Positions 47,007 through 55,843 of a stretch of DNA of 64,000 bases are shown in pieces (the first letter of the stretch is position 1; every line of letters starts with the position of its first letter). The position numbers were made by a program, and so were the translations under genes. Origin of the DNA: Clostridium sp. C8-1-8 (GTDB lineage: Bacteria > Bacillota > Clostridia > Clostridiales > Clostridiaceae); NCBI RefSeq assembly GCF_009928445.1, contig NZ_JAABNO010000006.1, positions 124,001-188,000 of the forward strand, given 5' to 3'. Below the pieces are notes generated by a model, which made no database searches, was not told the DNA's origin, and saw nothing but the letters and a program-made list of their open reading frames with translations.

Positions 47007-47051
47007 ATTATAAGTAAACTTTATCAAAAAGTTCTCACAAAATTCTCACAA
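47007..47051 (-). promoter_or_regulatory. Promoter with 11-bp direct repeats before the giant surface protein
   Basis: On the minus strand two TTGTGAGAA units (47051-47043 and 47040-47032) are spaced exactly 11 bp apart, followed by TATAAT (47012-47007) about 34 bases before the start codon. There is no good -35 box; the proximal repeat takes its place. This layout fits activation by an OmpR/PhoB-type regulator. Confidence 0.55.
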
Positions 47052-47324
47052 GAGCATATCTCACAGATCAAATTATTACTAGTAATTGTTTACACCTTTA
47101 GAAGTATACCTTTGAGTATGCTAAAATTACAAAAATGCATATGGGCAAAGTGTGGCAGGCTTCATAATCCCTCTTTTTTTATTTTTTCTCCTATGCCTGC
47201 ATCTAAGCGTTGTACACATCCTTATCCAAAGCTTTATCCACAATATATTTTCCTAGGAAAAACACAAGGTTTTTCATTATACTTTTGTTATGACTTTAAA
47301 TTTTGTAATGTATTCTTAAAGAAT
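47052..47324. other. Gene-free stretch upstream of the giant gene
   Basis: A rightward frame across here (46899-47495) runs into the genes on both sides and is not credible. The stretch holds the inverted repeat GCAGGC/GCCTGC (47155-47200) and one TTATCCACA at 47234. No other structure is seen. Confidence 0.45.
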
Positions 47325-47353
47325 AAAAAAAACCAGCATTATTATAATGCTGG
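47325..47353 (-). terminator. Terminator of the oxidoreductase gene
   Basis: CCAGCATT pairs with AATGCTGG, followed on the minus strand by eight T. Confidence 0.85.
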
Positions 47354-47379
47354 CTATCTAACCTTATACAAACTAATTT

Positions 47380-48351
47380 TTAATACTTTTGAGCTCCGCA
47401 CTGTAATAAAACCTTATCGAATATTTCAGCACAGTCTATTGTATCCTTTAATGGTACTATATCACTCTCTAATTTATCTTCTTTATATAAACTGACAAAA
47501 TGCTCTATCTGATAGATAAATCCATCCTGGAATTCCTCTTCAAACACTTCAACTAGATTATTCTGCCTATCGTATCTCTCACATCTTTTAGGCCCTAAGA
47601 AATCATATACTACTATATGTCCATTTGAACCATATATATGTGCATCTCTATTAGTTTCAGCTGTAAATCCGCAGCTTAATGTAGCTAATGCTCCGCTTCT
47701 AAACTTCATGTTCATCACCACAAAGTCATCCACTCCACTTTTACTCATAGTTGCTAGACTGTTTACGGTGTCAGGCTTTTCACCTAGTATACCAGTGGTA
47801 AATTCTATTGGGTACACACCAGCATCGTACAAGCTTCCTCCTGCAAGTTTAGGATTGTATAATCTATTTTCAGCATCAAAGGGAAAATTGAAAGCAAATG
47901 AAGCGCTAACAAGTTTTACTTCACCTATCTTACCTTCATCAACCCACTTCTTGGCCATCCTTGTTGTTGGAATGCATCTTGACCACATAGCTTCCATTAG
48001 GAGAACCTTTTTCTCTTTAGAAAGCTTACATAATTCCTCTGCATCCTTCTTATTTGTAACCATTGGTTTTTCACATATTACAGGTTTATTGTTCTCTAAA
48101 CATAACTTAACCATATCAAAGTGAAAATTATGAGTTAGAGCTATATAAATAACATCAACTTCCTCATCTTTTATTAGATCAATATAACTATTATATGCCT
48201 TCTTTGATCCAAACTTTTCTTTAAAAGCTTCAGCTCTTTCTCTACTTGAAGAAGCTACTGAGTTAAGTTCTACCCCCTTAGTGTTAACTAAAACCTTTGC
48301 AAACCTAGAAGCTATAGCTCCTAATCCTATTATCCCAAATCTAACAACCAT
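47380..48351 (-). CDS. Gfo/Idh/MocA-family oxidoreductase
   Basis: 323 residues. N-terminal Rossmann motif FGIIGLGAIASRFAKVL, the CEKPM motif with the family Lys, and the C-terminal domain with YDAGVYPIEF (His replaced by a Tyr/Ile context). NAD(P)-dependent sugar or polyol dehydrogenase. ATG follows AGGGAGAT. It stands alone; the substrate cannot be told. A link to surface-sugar synthesis is possible because of the neighbourhood. Confidence 0.9.
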   Translation of the reverse strand: MVVRFGIIGLGAIASRFAKVLVNTKGVELNSVASSSRERAEAFKEKFGSKKAYNSYIDLIKDEEVDVIYIALTHNFHFDMVKLCLENNKPVICEKPMVTNKKDAEELCKLSKEKKVLLMEAMWSRCIPTTRMAKKWVDEGKIGEVKLVSASFAFNFPFDAENRLYNPKLAGGSLYDAGVYPIEFTTGILGEKPDTVNSLATMSKSGVDDFVVMNMKFRSGALATLSCGFTAETNRDAHIYGSNGHIVVYDFLGPKRCERYDRQNNLVEVFEEEFQDGFIYQIEHFVSLYKEDKLESDIVPLKDTIDCAEIFDKVLLQCGAQKY

Positions 48352-48404
48352 ATACCCATCTCCCTTTTTTATGAATCCTCTACACTCCTATTAAACCACA
48401 AATT

Positions 48405-49463
48405 TCAATTTTCTATAATGGGTAATGTTATTATGAACTTAGTTCCTTCACCAATGTTGCTTTCAAAGGTTATAGTTCCTTGACATATTTCCACTATCCT
48501 TTTTACGATAGCTAGACCTAAACCATTACCTTCCTCAGCTCTTGAGGTATCTTCCTGATAAAACTTTTCATAAATTCTACTTTTACCTTCCTCTGATATA
48601 CCTATTCCGTTATCCTCAATCTCTACTATAGCCTTTTTATCAAAAGTCTTTAAAGAAATATTTATCTTCCCCTTAGAGTTTGAAAACTTTATAGCATTGC
48701 TTATCAAATTAAGCCAAATTTGTTGAATGAGCTCTTCATCTCCGTTATATGTAAGTTCTTCTAATTCAATGTTAAGCTCTAGATCCTTTTGGGTCCACTG
48801 ATCCTCTAATAACAATATAGTCTTCCTTATCTGCTCATCCAATGAAAATCTTTTTATTTCATTTTGAATCACTTGATTGTCAAGTCTAGAAAGCCTAAGT
48901 ATGTTTGAACACAGATTGTTAAGTCGTTTTGTTTCTTCTATTATAATGTCTGTATATTCTTCAAATTTTTCTCTTGGAAGATTTTTATCCTTTAATATCT
49001 CCACAAAGCCTTGAATAGATGCTATCGGTGTCTTAAACTCATGAGATACACTGCTCATAAAATCTTTTCTCAAGTATTCCATGCTTTTAAGTTCTTTTAT
49101 CATACTGTTAAAATTATTTGCCAAAACTCCTATTTCATCTTCACACTTAGCCTTGATCTGTATATCAAAATTCCCTTTTGCTATTTCTTTTGTGCTATCA
49201 CTTAATTGTTTTATAGGTTTTATTATATGTTTTGTCACATAAAATACAGTAATAGAGCCTATTAAAGCACATATAATCAACGTTATTATAAGAAGGACTA
49301 TTTGGGTTACATCTTTTTCTCCAAGATAAAAGTAAATATTCAAGTATTTAAAAATTTTATCTAATACTAGTGCAAAACCTAAGGATACAGCGCAGGAAAA
49401 ACATAATATACTTATAAATGTAAGGGTAACTTTTGCTCTTATAGAGTTTGCTATCTTTTTCAT
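48405..49463 (-). CDS. Sensor histidine kinase (HisKA/HATPase, HAMP)
   Basis: 352 residues. Two membrane helices (about 10-32 and 48-72) with a very short external loop, a HAMP linker, the H-box SSVSHEFKTPIASIQG (near residue 140), the N-box LISNAIKFS, and the G-boxes DNGIGISEEG and GNGLGLAIVKRI. The small loop suggests sensing in or near the membrane, as in the BceS-like or intramembrane kinases. Its ATG overlaps the TGA of the response regulator (ATGA), so the pair is translated together. Confidence 0.95.
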   Translation of the reverse strand: MKKIANSIRAKVTLTFISILCFSCAVSLGFALVLDKIFKYLNIYFYLGEKDVTQIVLLIITLIICALIGSITVFYVTKHIIKPIKQLSDSTKEIAKGNFDIQIKAKCEDEIGVLANNFNSMIKELKSMEYLRKDFMSSVSHEFKTPIASIQGFVEILKDKNLPREKFEEYTDIIIEETKRLNNLCSNILRLSRLDNQVIQNEIKRFSLDEQIRKTILLLEDQWTQKDLELNIELEELTYNGDEELIQQIWLNLISNAIKFSNSKGKINISLKTFDKKAIVEIEDNGIGISEEGKSRIYEKFYQEDTSRAEEGNGLGLAIVKRIVEICQGTITFESNIGEGTKFIITLPIIEN

Positions 49464-50134
49464 ATATATTTTTCCACCTTATACCCTAGTCCTCGAATGG
49501 TTACTATCTTAAATTCTGTTAGGTTATCAAATTTTTTTCTAAGTTTTTTGATATGACTATCTACGGTTCTTTCATCTGTATCTATATCCATACCCCATAT
49601 CTCATCCATAAGCTGCTGTCTTGTAAATATTTTATTAGGATAACTCAACAATTTGAACAGTAGATAGAATTCTTTTTTTGGCAATTCATAAACTTCATCC
49701 CTTGTAGTAACTGTAAGGTTGTCATAGTTTAAAACTACATCGCCTATTACAATCTTACGCTCTGTTGATATCTTAGCTCTTCTTAAAAGAGCGGCAACTC
49801 TTAAAACCATCTCATTCATATCTATTGGCTTAACCATATAGTCATCTGTTCCTAGCGCGAAGCCTTTTTCCTTGTCCTCAAAGCTTTCTTTTGCCGTTAC
49901 CATAAGTATAGGTATGTTGTAATCTGCTTCTCTTAGTGATTTTGTAAGCTCGTAGCCATCAACCTTAGGCATCATTATATCACTGATAATCAGATCTATA
50001 TGAGTACCTTCCATAAGCTCTAAAGCCTTTTCCCCATTCTCAGCTTGATAAACCTCATAACCAGACTGCTCTAGTTTCGCAGCCATGAGCTTCCTTATAT
50101 TTCTACTGTCTTCCACCACTAGTATACGAAACAT
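49460..50134 (-). CDS. OmpR-family response regulator
   Basis: 224 residues. Receiver domain 1-120 with the acid pair in LVVEDS, phosphoacceptor Asp in LIISDIMMP (near 53), Thr in MVTAKE and Lys in YMVKPI. Residues about 128-222 are the winged helix (LPKKEFYLLFKLLSYPNKIFTR, DERTVDSHIKKLRKK, IRGLGYK). ATG follows AGGAGGG. Together with the kinase it is a full two-component system. It is the nearest candidate for the 11-bp direct repeats upstream of the giant surface protein. Confidence 0.95.
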   Translation of the reverse strand: MFRILVVEDSRNIRKLMAAKLEQSGYEVYQAENGEKALELMEGTHIDLIISDIMMPKVDGYELTKSLREADYNIPILMVTAKESFEDKEKGFALGTDDYMVKPIDMNEMVLRVAALLRRAKISTERKIVIGDVVLNYDNLTVTTRDEVYELPKKEFYLLFKLLSYPNKIFTRQQLMDEIWGMDIDTDERTVDSHIKKLRKKFDNLTEFKIVTIRGLGYKVEKYI

Positions 50135-50176
50135 TATAACCCTCCTGTAATTCTGATAACTTTCTTATAATTATTT

Positions 50177-50254
50177 TTTCCGCATCTGCCTTTTCTGAAT
50201 GTATGTGAAGAAATTCTGGCAGGCGACATATTCTCTCTTTTACTCTTTATTTTA
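50177..50254 (+). repeat. Repeat R4, copy gamma
   Basis: CGCATCTGCC, TTTTCTGAATGTATGTGAAG, then CTGGCAGGCGAC and TTTTACTCTTTATTT. CTGCC can pair with GGCAG across the conserved GTATGTGAA loop. It aligns with copies at 15239 and 10482. Confidence 0.6.
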
Positions 50255-50318
50255 ATAGCATTCTTAATATACTTAAGATTAGATATATAAAAAATGAATG
50301 TTTAAATAAAGAGTAAAA
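50237..50318. repeat. Imperfect palindrome of 82 bases
   Basis: TTTTACTCTTTATTT at the left meets AAATAAAGAGTAAAA at the right; CATTC and GAATG extend the pairing inside. Its left arm is the end of R4 copy gamma. It may be a terminator or a small mobile-element footprint. Confidence 0.5.
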
Positions 50319-50359
50319 CTATACTGTTCGAACGTAGTGAGTTTACAGTTTTAGCCAAA

Positions 50360-50453
50360 GATGTATCACTTCAATCCTTAAACTATTTTCAAAACTCTGC
50401 TGGGTTCTGAGCAGAGAATTTGAAAATATACAATCATTATGAAGTGATACATT
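50360..50453 (+). repeat. Repeat R3, copy 1
   Basis: A 94-base hairpin unit. Outer stem ATGTATCACTTCA/TGAAGTGATACAT, middle stem ATTTTCAAA/TTTGAAAAT, inner stem CTCTGCT/AGCAGAG with the loop GGGTTCTG. The same three stems recur in the copy at 52209-52302. Confidence 0.75.
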
Positions 50454-50474
50454 GGTGGAATATGACAAAATCAT

Positions 50475-50536
50475 ATTAATTCTTTGCGCAAGCTCATTTA
50501 AGCATCGGATGCGTAACCACTTATTTCAACGCATTA
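50475..50536 (+). repeat. Repeat R2, copy B
   Basis: TTAATTCTTTGCGCAAGCTC, then AAGCATCGGATG and AACCACTTATTTCAAC, nearly the same as copy A at 51656-51735. It ends exactly at the radical SAM stop codon. Confidence 0.75.
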
Positions 50537-51640
50537 TTAAATCAATATACCTTCTCCAAGCAGTCTCTTTACTTCCTCTTCTTTTTCAAATAAAACACAT
50601 CCACCGGCATGATCACCTGAAAGCACCTCATACTGTTTTAACTTTTTAAATAAAGGTGATTGAAGCGCTTCAAGCAAAGTACAATCCTTTAGATTTGTAT
50701 CTGAGTATGGTGAAAATGGACATGGTTCTGCTCCACCGTTAGTATTTATGTGGAAGAAACCTCTTCCTGCTGCAAGACATCCTCCAGTATACTTTTCATC
50801 TCCAGGGAAGGATACAAAAATTGCATCTTCATATTCTACTCTCAGTTTTCCTTGTTCTACTTCCAATATGTCTCTTTCTATATCACTAGGTGCTAGATGC
50901 TTTGTGCTTTCTGCTACTGGCACATACTCTACAAATACCATTGCTCTACAGCCCTTATTATATAGCTTATCAAAGAATTCTTTGCTTGTAACTGTAGAAA
51001 TATTTTCTGTAGTAACAGTAACGGAAGCACCGTATAATATACCTTTTTTATTAAGAGAATCCATTACCTTCATAAGAGTGTCATAGGTTCCAGCTCCTCT
51101 TCTGCTATCAGTTTGTTCCTTATTTCCCTCTATACTTAAAATTGGTACAAGATTTCTGTTCTTATCAAGCAATTTTAAATAATCTTCATCTATCATTGTG
51201 CCATTTGTAAATATAGGGAACATTATTTCTTTAACAGCTGACGCCTTCTCTATAACATCTCTTCTCATAAATGGCTCTCCACCAGCTAAAAGTATAAATG
51301 GTATTCCTATCTCTCTTGCTTCTTTAAATATTTCTCCCCATCTTTCTGCGGACATCTGATTATTATCTAAGCCTTCTCCACAAGATTTATTTGCTCTAGC
51401 ATAACAGCCTTTACAAAATAAATTACAGGTACTTGCTATACTAGAAATTAAGAAAGCAGGTATATCTTGTCCATTAGCTTCAAAAGCTTCTCTTTTCTTT
51501 TTTGCTTCCTTGCTGGCTAGCATATACTTAACGATAAAAGCTGTCTCTCTTGGGTTCTTGAAAGATGCCTTCACTATATTATTTACTATATTTTCTACCC
51601 CACCACTCATATACTCTGATATATTAAAATCATTATCCAT
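50537..51640 (-). CDS. Radical SAM protein with SPASM-like C-terminus
   Basis: 367 residues. The [4Fe-4S]/SAM motif CNLFCKGC (Cys 72, 76, 79) is followed by the AGGEPFMR SAM-binding turn. The C-terminal third has further cysteines (GGCLAAGRGF, EPCPFSPYSD, KDC, GGCVLF) as in SPASM/twitch proteins that hold extra clusters and often modify peptides or proteins. ATG follows AGGGGGA. The gene is paired with a ferritin-like protein 100 bases upstream, and R2 copies lie directly before and after it. No precursor peptide gene is evident. Substrate unknown. Confidence 0.88.
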   Translation of the reverse strand: MDNDFNISEYMSGGVENIVNNIVKASFKNPRETAFIVKYMLASKEAKKKREAFEANGQDIPAFLISSIASTCNLFCKGCYARANKSCGEGLDNNQMSAERWGEIFKEAREIGIPFILLAGGEPFMRRDVIEKASAVKEIMFPIFTNGTMIDEDYLKLLDKNRNLVPILSIEGNKEQTDSRRGAGTYDTLMKVMDSLNKKGILYGASVTVTTENISTVTSKEFFDKLYNKGCRAMVFVEYVPVAESTKHLAPSDIERDILEVEQGKLRVEYEDAIFVSFPGDEKYTGGCLAAGRGFFHINTNGGAEPCPFSPYSDTNLKDCTLLEALQSPLFKKLKQYEVLSGDHAGGCVLFEKEEEVKRLLGEGILI

Positions 51641-51655
51641 AAACCTTTTCCCCCT

Positions 51656-51735
51656 ATTATTAATTCTTTGCGCAAGCTCATCTAAGCATCGGATGACTGA
51701 CCACTTAATTTAAACACAGTACTTTAACATAGCCT
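51656..51735 (+). repeat. Repeat R2, copy A
   Basis: TTAATTCTTTGCGCAAGCTC, AAGCATCGGATGACTGACC, ACTTAATTTAAACACAGTAC and TTTAACATAGCC. It fills nearly all of the gap between the ferritin-like gene and the radical SAM gene. It equals the right half of the palindrome at 60547-60697. Confidence 0.8.
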
Positions 51736-51739
51736 AAAT

Positions 51740-52171
51740 TTATTTAGCTTCAAAAGCCTCACTATATATTTTTGAGTGTGCTATTTCATCTGGAAGTATT
51801 CTTTTTAAGGCTTTAATATAGTCCTTATTGCCACCTTCAGCTATCTTTTTTTCAATCTCTACCGCAACCTTTGCTTCATTGCCACTGATCATCTTCAACT
51901 TCTTGTTTAGTGGCATTGGTCTTAGCAGATGGCCAACACACTTACCAACAGCAATACAAACCTTCTCTTCTTTCAATTCTATATTATATTGTTTGTGATA
52001 AAAATGTTTAAATATTCTTCCATGCATATGTTCTTGCTTGCCTGCTTCTTGTAAATGCTCTCCAAAATTAGGCTTAAAGTTCTTGTATTGCCTTCCAAGC
52101 ACTGTATACAAACCAAAGGCAAACATCTCTGTACGAAAACTTTTTCTCACTTCTGCTTTTAAATTATCCAT
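51740..52171 (-). CDS. Ferritin-like (di-iron) domain protein
   Basis: 143 residues, four-helix pattern. Metal-ligand candidates are Glu in RTEMFAFGLY, the EX2H-type KQEHMHGRIF, Glu in NEAKVAVEIEKKIAE and the DEIAHSKIY motif near the end, the spacing seen in rubrerythrin/COQ7-like folds. No rubredoxin domain. ATG follows GAGGAG. It probably shares a transcript with the radical SAM protein; an electron-transfer or oxidative-protection role is inferred. Confidence 0.7.
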   Translation of the reverse strand: MDNLKAEVRKSFRTEMFAFGLYTVLGRQYKNFKPNFGEHLQEAGKQEHMHGRIFKHFYHKQYNIELKEEKVCIAVGKCVGHLLRPMPLNKKLKMISGNEAKVAVEIEKKIAEGGNKDYIKALKRILPDEIAHSKIYSEAFEAK

Positions 52172-52208
52172 AATTACTCCTCACATAGCATAATAAATGC
52201 ATTATATA

Positions 52209-52302
52209 AATATACCACTTCATAATAAAACTTATATTTCAAATTCTCCATTCAAAACCCAGCGGAGCTTTGAAAATATATTTCGAATTGAAGTGATATA
52301 TC
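52209..52302 (-). repeat. Repeat R3, copy 2 (opposite orientation)
   Basis: Read on the minus strand it has ATATATCACTTCA, ATTTTCAAA, CTCCGCTGGGTTTTG, GGAG, TTTGAAAT, TGAAGTGGTATAT. Compared with copy 1, paired positions change together in the outer stem (G-C to A-T) and the inner stem (T-A to C-G). A partial tandem copy (ATATACTTCGAATT) follows at 52310-52328. Confidence 0.75.
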
Positions 52303-52492
52303 TTTAAAAATATACTTCGAATTAAAATGGCTCATATATAGTATATCTCTCTTATGTGTCCTAAATATGACCTAAGTAACACTAACAAAGAATTTTATAG
52401 ACTCATATTTATTTTTTACCTTATGTAGCAAATCTAAACTCTTGATACTCTAAGGTTTATCCAGAAAAAGATTTTACACTTTCCTAGAAAGT

Positions 52493-52531
52493 AAAAAAGA
52501 CTGTTAATCCTAGATTATATGATTAACAGTC
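52493..52531 (-). terminator. Terminator of the c-di-GMP-controlled adhesin gene
   Basis: GACTGTTAATC pairs perfectly with GATTAACAGTC (11 bp), followed on the minus strand by TTTTTTACTTT. The remaining gap 52303-52492 shows no gene. Confidence 0.9.
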
Positions 52532-52544
52532 TTTAGAATATTAT

Positions 52545-55500
52545 TTACCTACTTTTTTTCTTAGCTAAAACCACTCCTGAAGCTATTATCACAATTCCTA
52601 AGATAACTAAAAGATTTGAGTCTATTAGTGCTCCAGTCTTTGGTAGTACCTCAGTTTTGTCTGTAATTACTTCCTTAGTTTGTGCGCTAGCTTTATTTGC
52701 ATCACTTGCACTTGTCACAGGATCTGCTTTAGCTTCATCAGCATTTGCTTTTACTTCATCAGTTTTCACTTTAATTTCATCAGTATTTGTTTTAACTTCG
52801 CCAGTTTTCACTGGAGGCGTTTGATCTTGTATAGGCAAATTCTTAGTTTCAGATGAATCTATCTTTCCATCTTTATAATTATAACTTACATATTTTTTAT
52901 CATTTATATTACTAACTTGGAACTTATACACTTCATCGCTCAAGTTATAACCCTTTGGAGCAGTCTTCTCTCTAATATAATAGTCTAAATCAAACTTCAA
53001 ATTATTGAAAGTAACCTTGCCTTTACTATCAGTAGGCTCTGAAGTCTTTATTACATTTTTATATTGATCTAAAAGTTCAAACACTGCACCATTAAGCTTA
53101 TCATTTGTATCTCTGTCTATCTTGTACACATCGATACTTCCACTTTCCCCTGCACTTACTCCACCTGCTACCTGATATCTTACTGTAACAGGATTTGTAC
53201 TACTACTTCCATTACTACCGCTTCCCTTAAAGGTTGCAGTGTTTGTAAATGGAGACTTACTCTTGTCTGTTATATTGGTAGTAAACACAAGCTTATAGGC
53301 ACTTTCAACAGTGGAAGGGAACTTAAAAGTAAAGGTTCTTGTATCTTTATCATATTTCACACTATTTATGCTTAGTGCAACTTCCTCTCCTTTTGTCAAA
53401 CCTCCATTAGCATTAACTATATTCTTATAAAGCTTTACTGAAGTAGTATCTAGTTCTAGACCTTCTTGCAAGGTATCTACTATTGTACCAGCCTCCATAG
53501 GAATCTGATTAGAGTTCACATCTATGTTCCATTCTATAAATGAGTTTCCATCTACATAGTTACTATATTTATTTACAACTGAATTCTTTATTGTTATAGT
53601 AGCTGGATCACTAACGTTTGGAGGAATTATATCCCCAGACAATGAAGCACTATTATTTATTTGCTTATCTCCATTACTACTAAAGATGCTCAAGTCTGTA
53701 ACCCTAGTTTTCAAAGTTATAATCTTAGTATCAGCTATATCACCTAAACTATAATTTACAGTATTCGATGCAGCATCATAACTATAATTATTATTATCAG
53801 CTTTAACTCCATTTAAGGTCAATGAATCTTGAACAAAACTCTGTCCACTAGGGATAACATCAGTCACTACAGCGTCCTTTATTGGCATCTTGTTCTTGTT
53901 TACAATAATTGTCCAAGTAGCTTCTCTTGTTACGTAGTCATAGTTTGTCCCATCTTTTCTTATTACTTCGCTACTAATATTTTGGTATCCAGTACTTTGA
54001 CTTGTCTCAATACCTTCACCAATAATTGATGCAGTGTTAGAATAAGTTTTTGAAGTGTTAGCTGCAAATACTTTTGGATCTGTAACCTTTGTCTTAAAAA
54101 TTATAGTATAGGTTCTTCCTACAGGTCCATCAAAATAATATTTAAGAGTACCAGTCTTATATTTGTCCATTTCTTCTGCATTATAACTAAAGCTACCGCT
54201 ACTATCTTCGTCTATGGTTGCTGACTCATCAACATACTCTTGTCCTACTGGTATATAATCCGTAACCACAGCATTATTAATATTTGTAGCATTTTGATTC
54301 ACAACAATCTTCCAGGTTATCTCTCCTGTAGCTGCATTATATCCCGAACCACTTTTATATATTATATTGCTTGGCACTTCTACTGTATTACTATCAGATG
54401 CATTTAATGGTACACCTTCTGCTTCAAGCGTAGCAGTATTTATATACTTATTTGACTTGTTTGAGTTATATGCTGAACTATCTACTACATATGTAGAGAA
54501 AGTTATGGTATGAGGCTCTTGTATTGTTCCTTGGAAGGTATAAGCAAATACATCATCATAGGTTGTGTACTCATCCAAACCTATACTGTTTCCATCAACC
54601 TCTATTGCATATTCATTAAGTCTAAGTCCTCTAGGAATAGGATCTCTAACCCTGGCATCCTTTATTGATAAACCATTATTATTAATCTTTATAACCCAAT
54701 CTATACTTCTAGTACTTGGATTATAGGTTCCCTTTTTACTTATATAATCAGTTGTAACAACTACCTCTGCCTTGTTTGATAGCTCTTCTTTATCTCCATC
54801 ATGCTTAAGGGTAACTTGGTTATATTCTGTAGTTTTAGCTCCCTCCGATTGAAACGCTGTAGGATCTGTAACTGTAGTTTTAAATACTATATTATAACTA
54901 CTATTTATCTGGCCATTGAACTTATAGCGTAAGGTTCCTGATTTTGTACCTTCAGCATTACTTTCCCCTATATAGCTAAATCCAGACATAAGTCCCTTAT
55001 TATCTATCGTTGCAGAGTTTTCTACATATTTTTGTCCAGAAGGAATCTCATCAACTATTTCAACATCATTTAGTACAAGTTTTTCCGGATTGGTCTTTAT
55101 AGTCCATGTAATTTGATTTTTACTAGAATCATAACTTCCTGACTTTTGCAAATAAGTCTTTGGAGAAACCGGCTGCTGATGGAAGTTAATATCTATGGTT
55201 TTAGTGGAGTTTGCTCCTATATTAAATACTAATTTTTCAGGATTTGCATCCCCTATCTGACTTTTGTTAAAATAACTATCTACATAAAAATATCCGCTAA
55301 TATTTGAATGTGAACTTGAGTAATCAGTAAAAGTTACAATAACATTACCTAAAGTATCTATATTAACCTTAGCAACTACATCTTCAGAATTAGCTGACTT
55401 CAAATCAAGACTTATTGGCTTTATAATCTGAATTTGTTTCGGTATCTTCATTGTGTAGGTATCGCCAGCCTTAACTAATGACGTATTAGGAATTGCAAAC

Positions 55501-55706
55501 TTATAGTTTACTAGTACTTCAGATGTCTTGCTAACATCATTGCCTAATGTTTTTCCACTTCCGTCTGTCAAGTTTAAATCTGTAATAAAGTTAAAACTAC
55601 TGCTTAAGTCTGCCGCTTTTGCAACTATTGGTTGCATACCAATACCACAGAGTTGAAATAGTACTATAATCGCTAGTGCTATTATAGATTTTCTTGCTTT
55701 TTTCAT
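52545..55706 (-). CDS. LPKTG adhesin with DUF11/Cna-type modules
   Basis: 1053 residues. Signal peptide about 1-32 (SIIALAIIVLFQLCGIGMQP). Residues about 35-175 form a Cna/SdrG-like N-terminal domain. Five modules of about 125-135 residues follow (each begins K.G.Y...... ITW.I..N and contains V.D.IP.GQ.YV), like DUF11 or collagen-adhesin B repeats. A SpaA/CnaB module near 880-960 (GSIDVYKIDRDTN to REKTAPKGY) has Lys and Glu placed for an isopeptide bond. A charged linker with repeated V-K-T-D-E leads to LPKTG near 1021, a helix and KKKSR. Its leader carries a c-di-GMP-II riboswitch, so surface display should rise with c-di-GMP. Confidence 0.93.
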   Translation of the reverse strand: MKKARKSIIALAIIVLFQLCGIGMQPIVAKAADLSSSFNFITDLNLTDGSGKTLGNDVSKTSEVLVNYKFAIPNTSLVKAGDTYTMKIPKQIQIIKPISLDLKSANSEDVVAKVNIDTLGNVIVTFTDYSSSHSNISGYFYVDSYFNKSQIGDANPEKLVFNIGANSTKTIDINFHQQPVSPKTYLQKSGSYDSSKNQITWTIKTNPEKLVLNDVEIVDEIPSGQKYVENSATIDNKGLMSGFSYIGESNAEGTKSGTLRYKFNGQINSSYNIVFKTTVTDPTAFQSEGAKTTEYNQVTLKHDGDKEELSNKAEVVVTTDYISKKGTYNPSTRSIDWVIKINNNGLSIKDARVRDPIPRGLRLNEYAIEVDGNSIGLDEYTTYDDVFAYTFQGTIQEPHTITFSTYVVDSSAYNSNKSNKYINTATLEAEGVPLNASDSNTVEVPSNIIYKSGSGYNAATGEITWKIVVNQNATNINNAVVTDYIPVGQEYVDESATIDEDSSGSFSYNAEEMDKYKTGTLKYYFDGPVGRTYTIIFKTKVTDPKVFAANTSKTYSNTASIIGEGIETSQSTGYQNISSEVIRKDGTNYDYVTREATWTIIVNKNKMPIKDAVVTDVIPSGQSFVQDSLTLNGVKADNNNYSYDAASNTVNYSLGDIADTKIITLKTRVTDLSIFSSNGDKQINNSASLSGDIIPPNVSDPATITIKNSVVNKYSNYVDGNSFIEWNIDVNSNQIPMEAGTIVDTLQEGLELDTTSVKLYKNIVNANGGLTKGEEVALSINSVKYDKDTRTFTFKFPSTVESAYKLVFTTNITDKSKSPFTNTATFKGSGSNGSSSTNPVTVRYQVAGGVSAGESGSIDVYKIDRDTNDKLNGAVFELLDQYKNVIKTSEPTDSKGKVTFNNLKFDLDYYIREKTAPKGYNLSDEVYKFQVSNINDKKYVSYNYKDGKIDSSETKNLPIQDQTPPVKTGEVKTNTDEIKVKTDEVKANADEAKADPVTSASDANKASAQTKEVITDKTEVLPKTGALIDSNLLVILGIVIIASGVVLAKKKSR

Positions 55707-55843
55707 TTGTGTCCTCCTTATATTTTATTGGGGCATAAAATTTGTTTCAAATTTAATAAATGCAAGCTTTTGCTGTATATGACGACAAGTTGCTGTCCAT
55801 TCTTAATATCACTAGGTTTGGTAATATCAAAATATATTTAGAC

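Noticed and set aside
47234..47242. TTATCCACA, a perfect DnaA box
   Set aside because: A single box without a cluster, DnaA gene or AT-rich unwinding array; not an origin.
46899..47495. A 198-codon rightward frame between the giant gene and the oxidoreductase
   Set aside because: It overlaps both neighbouring genes, crosses the terminator at 47325-47353 and has no ribosome site; composition is non-coding.
50475..51735. R2 copies considered as c-di-GMP-I (GEMM) riboswitches because of TTGCGC and AAGC strings
   Set aside because: The GEMM-I core (CAAACC, GGACGCAAAGCC) is absent and the copies are at gene ends as well as starts.
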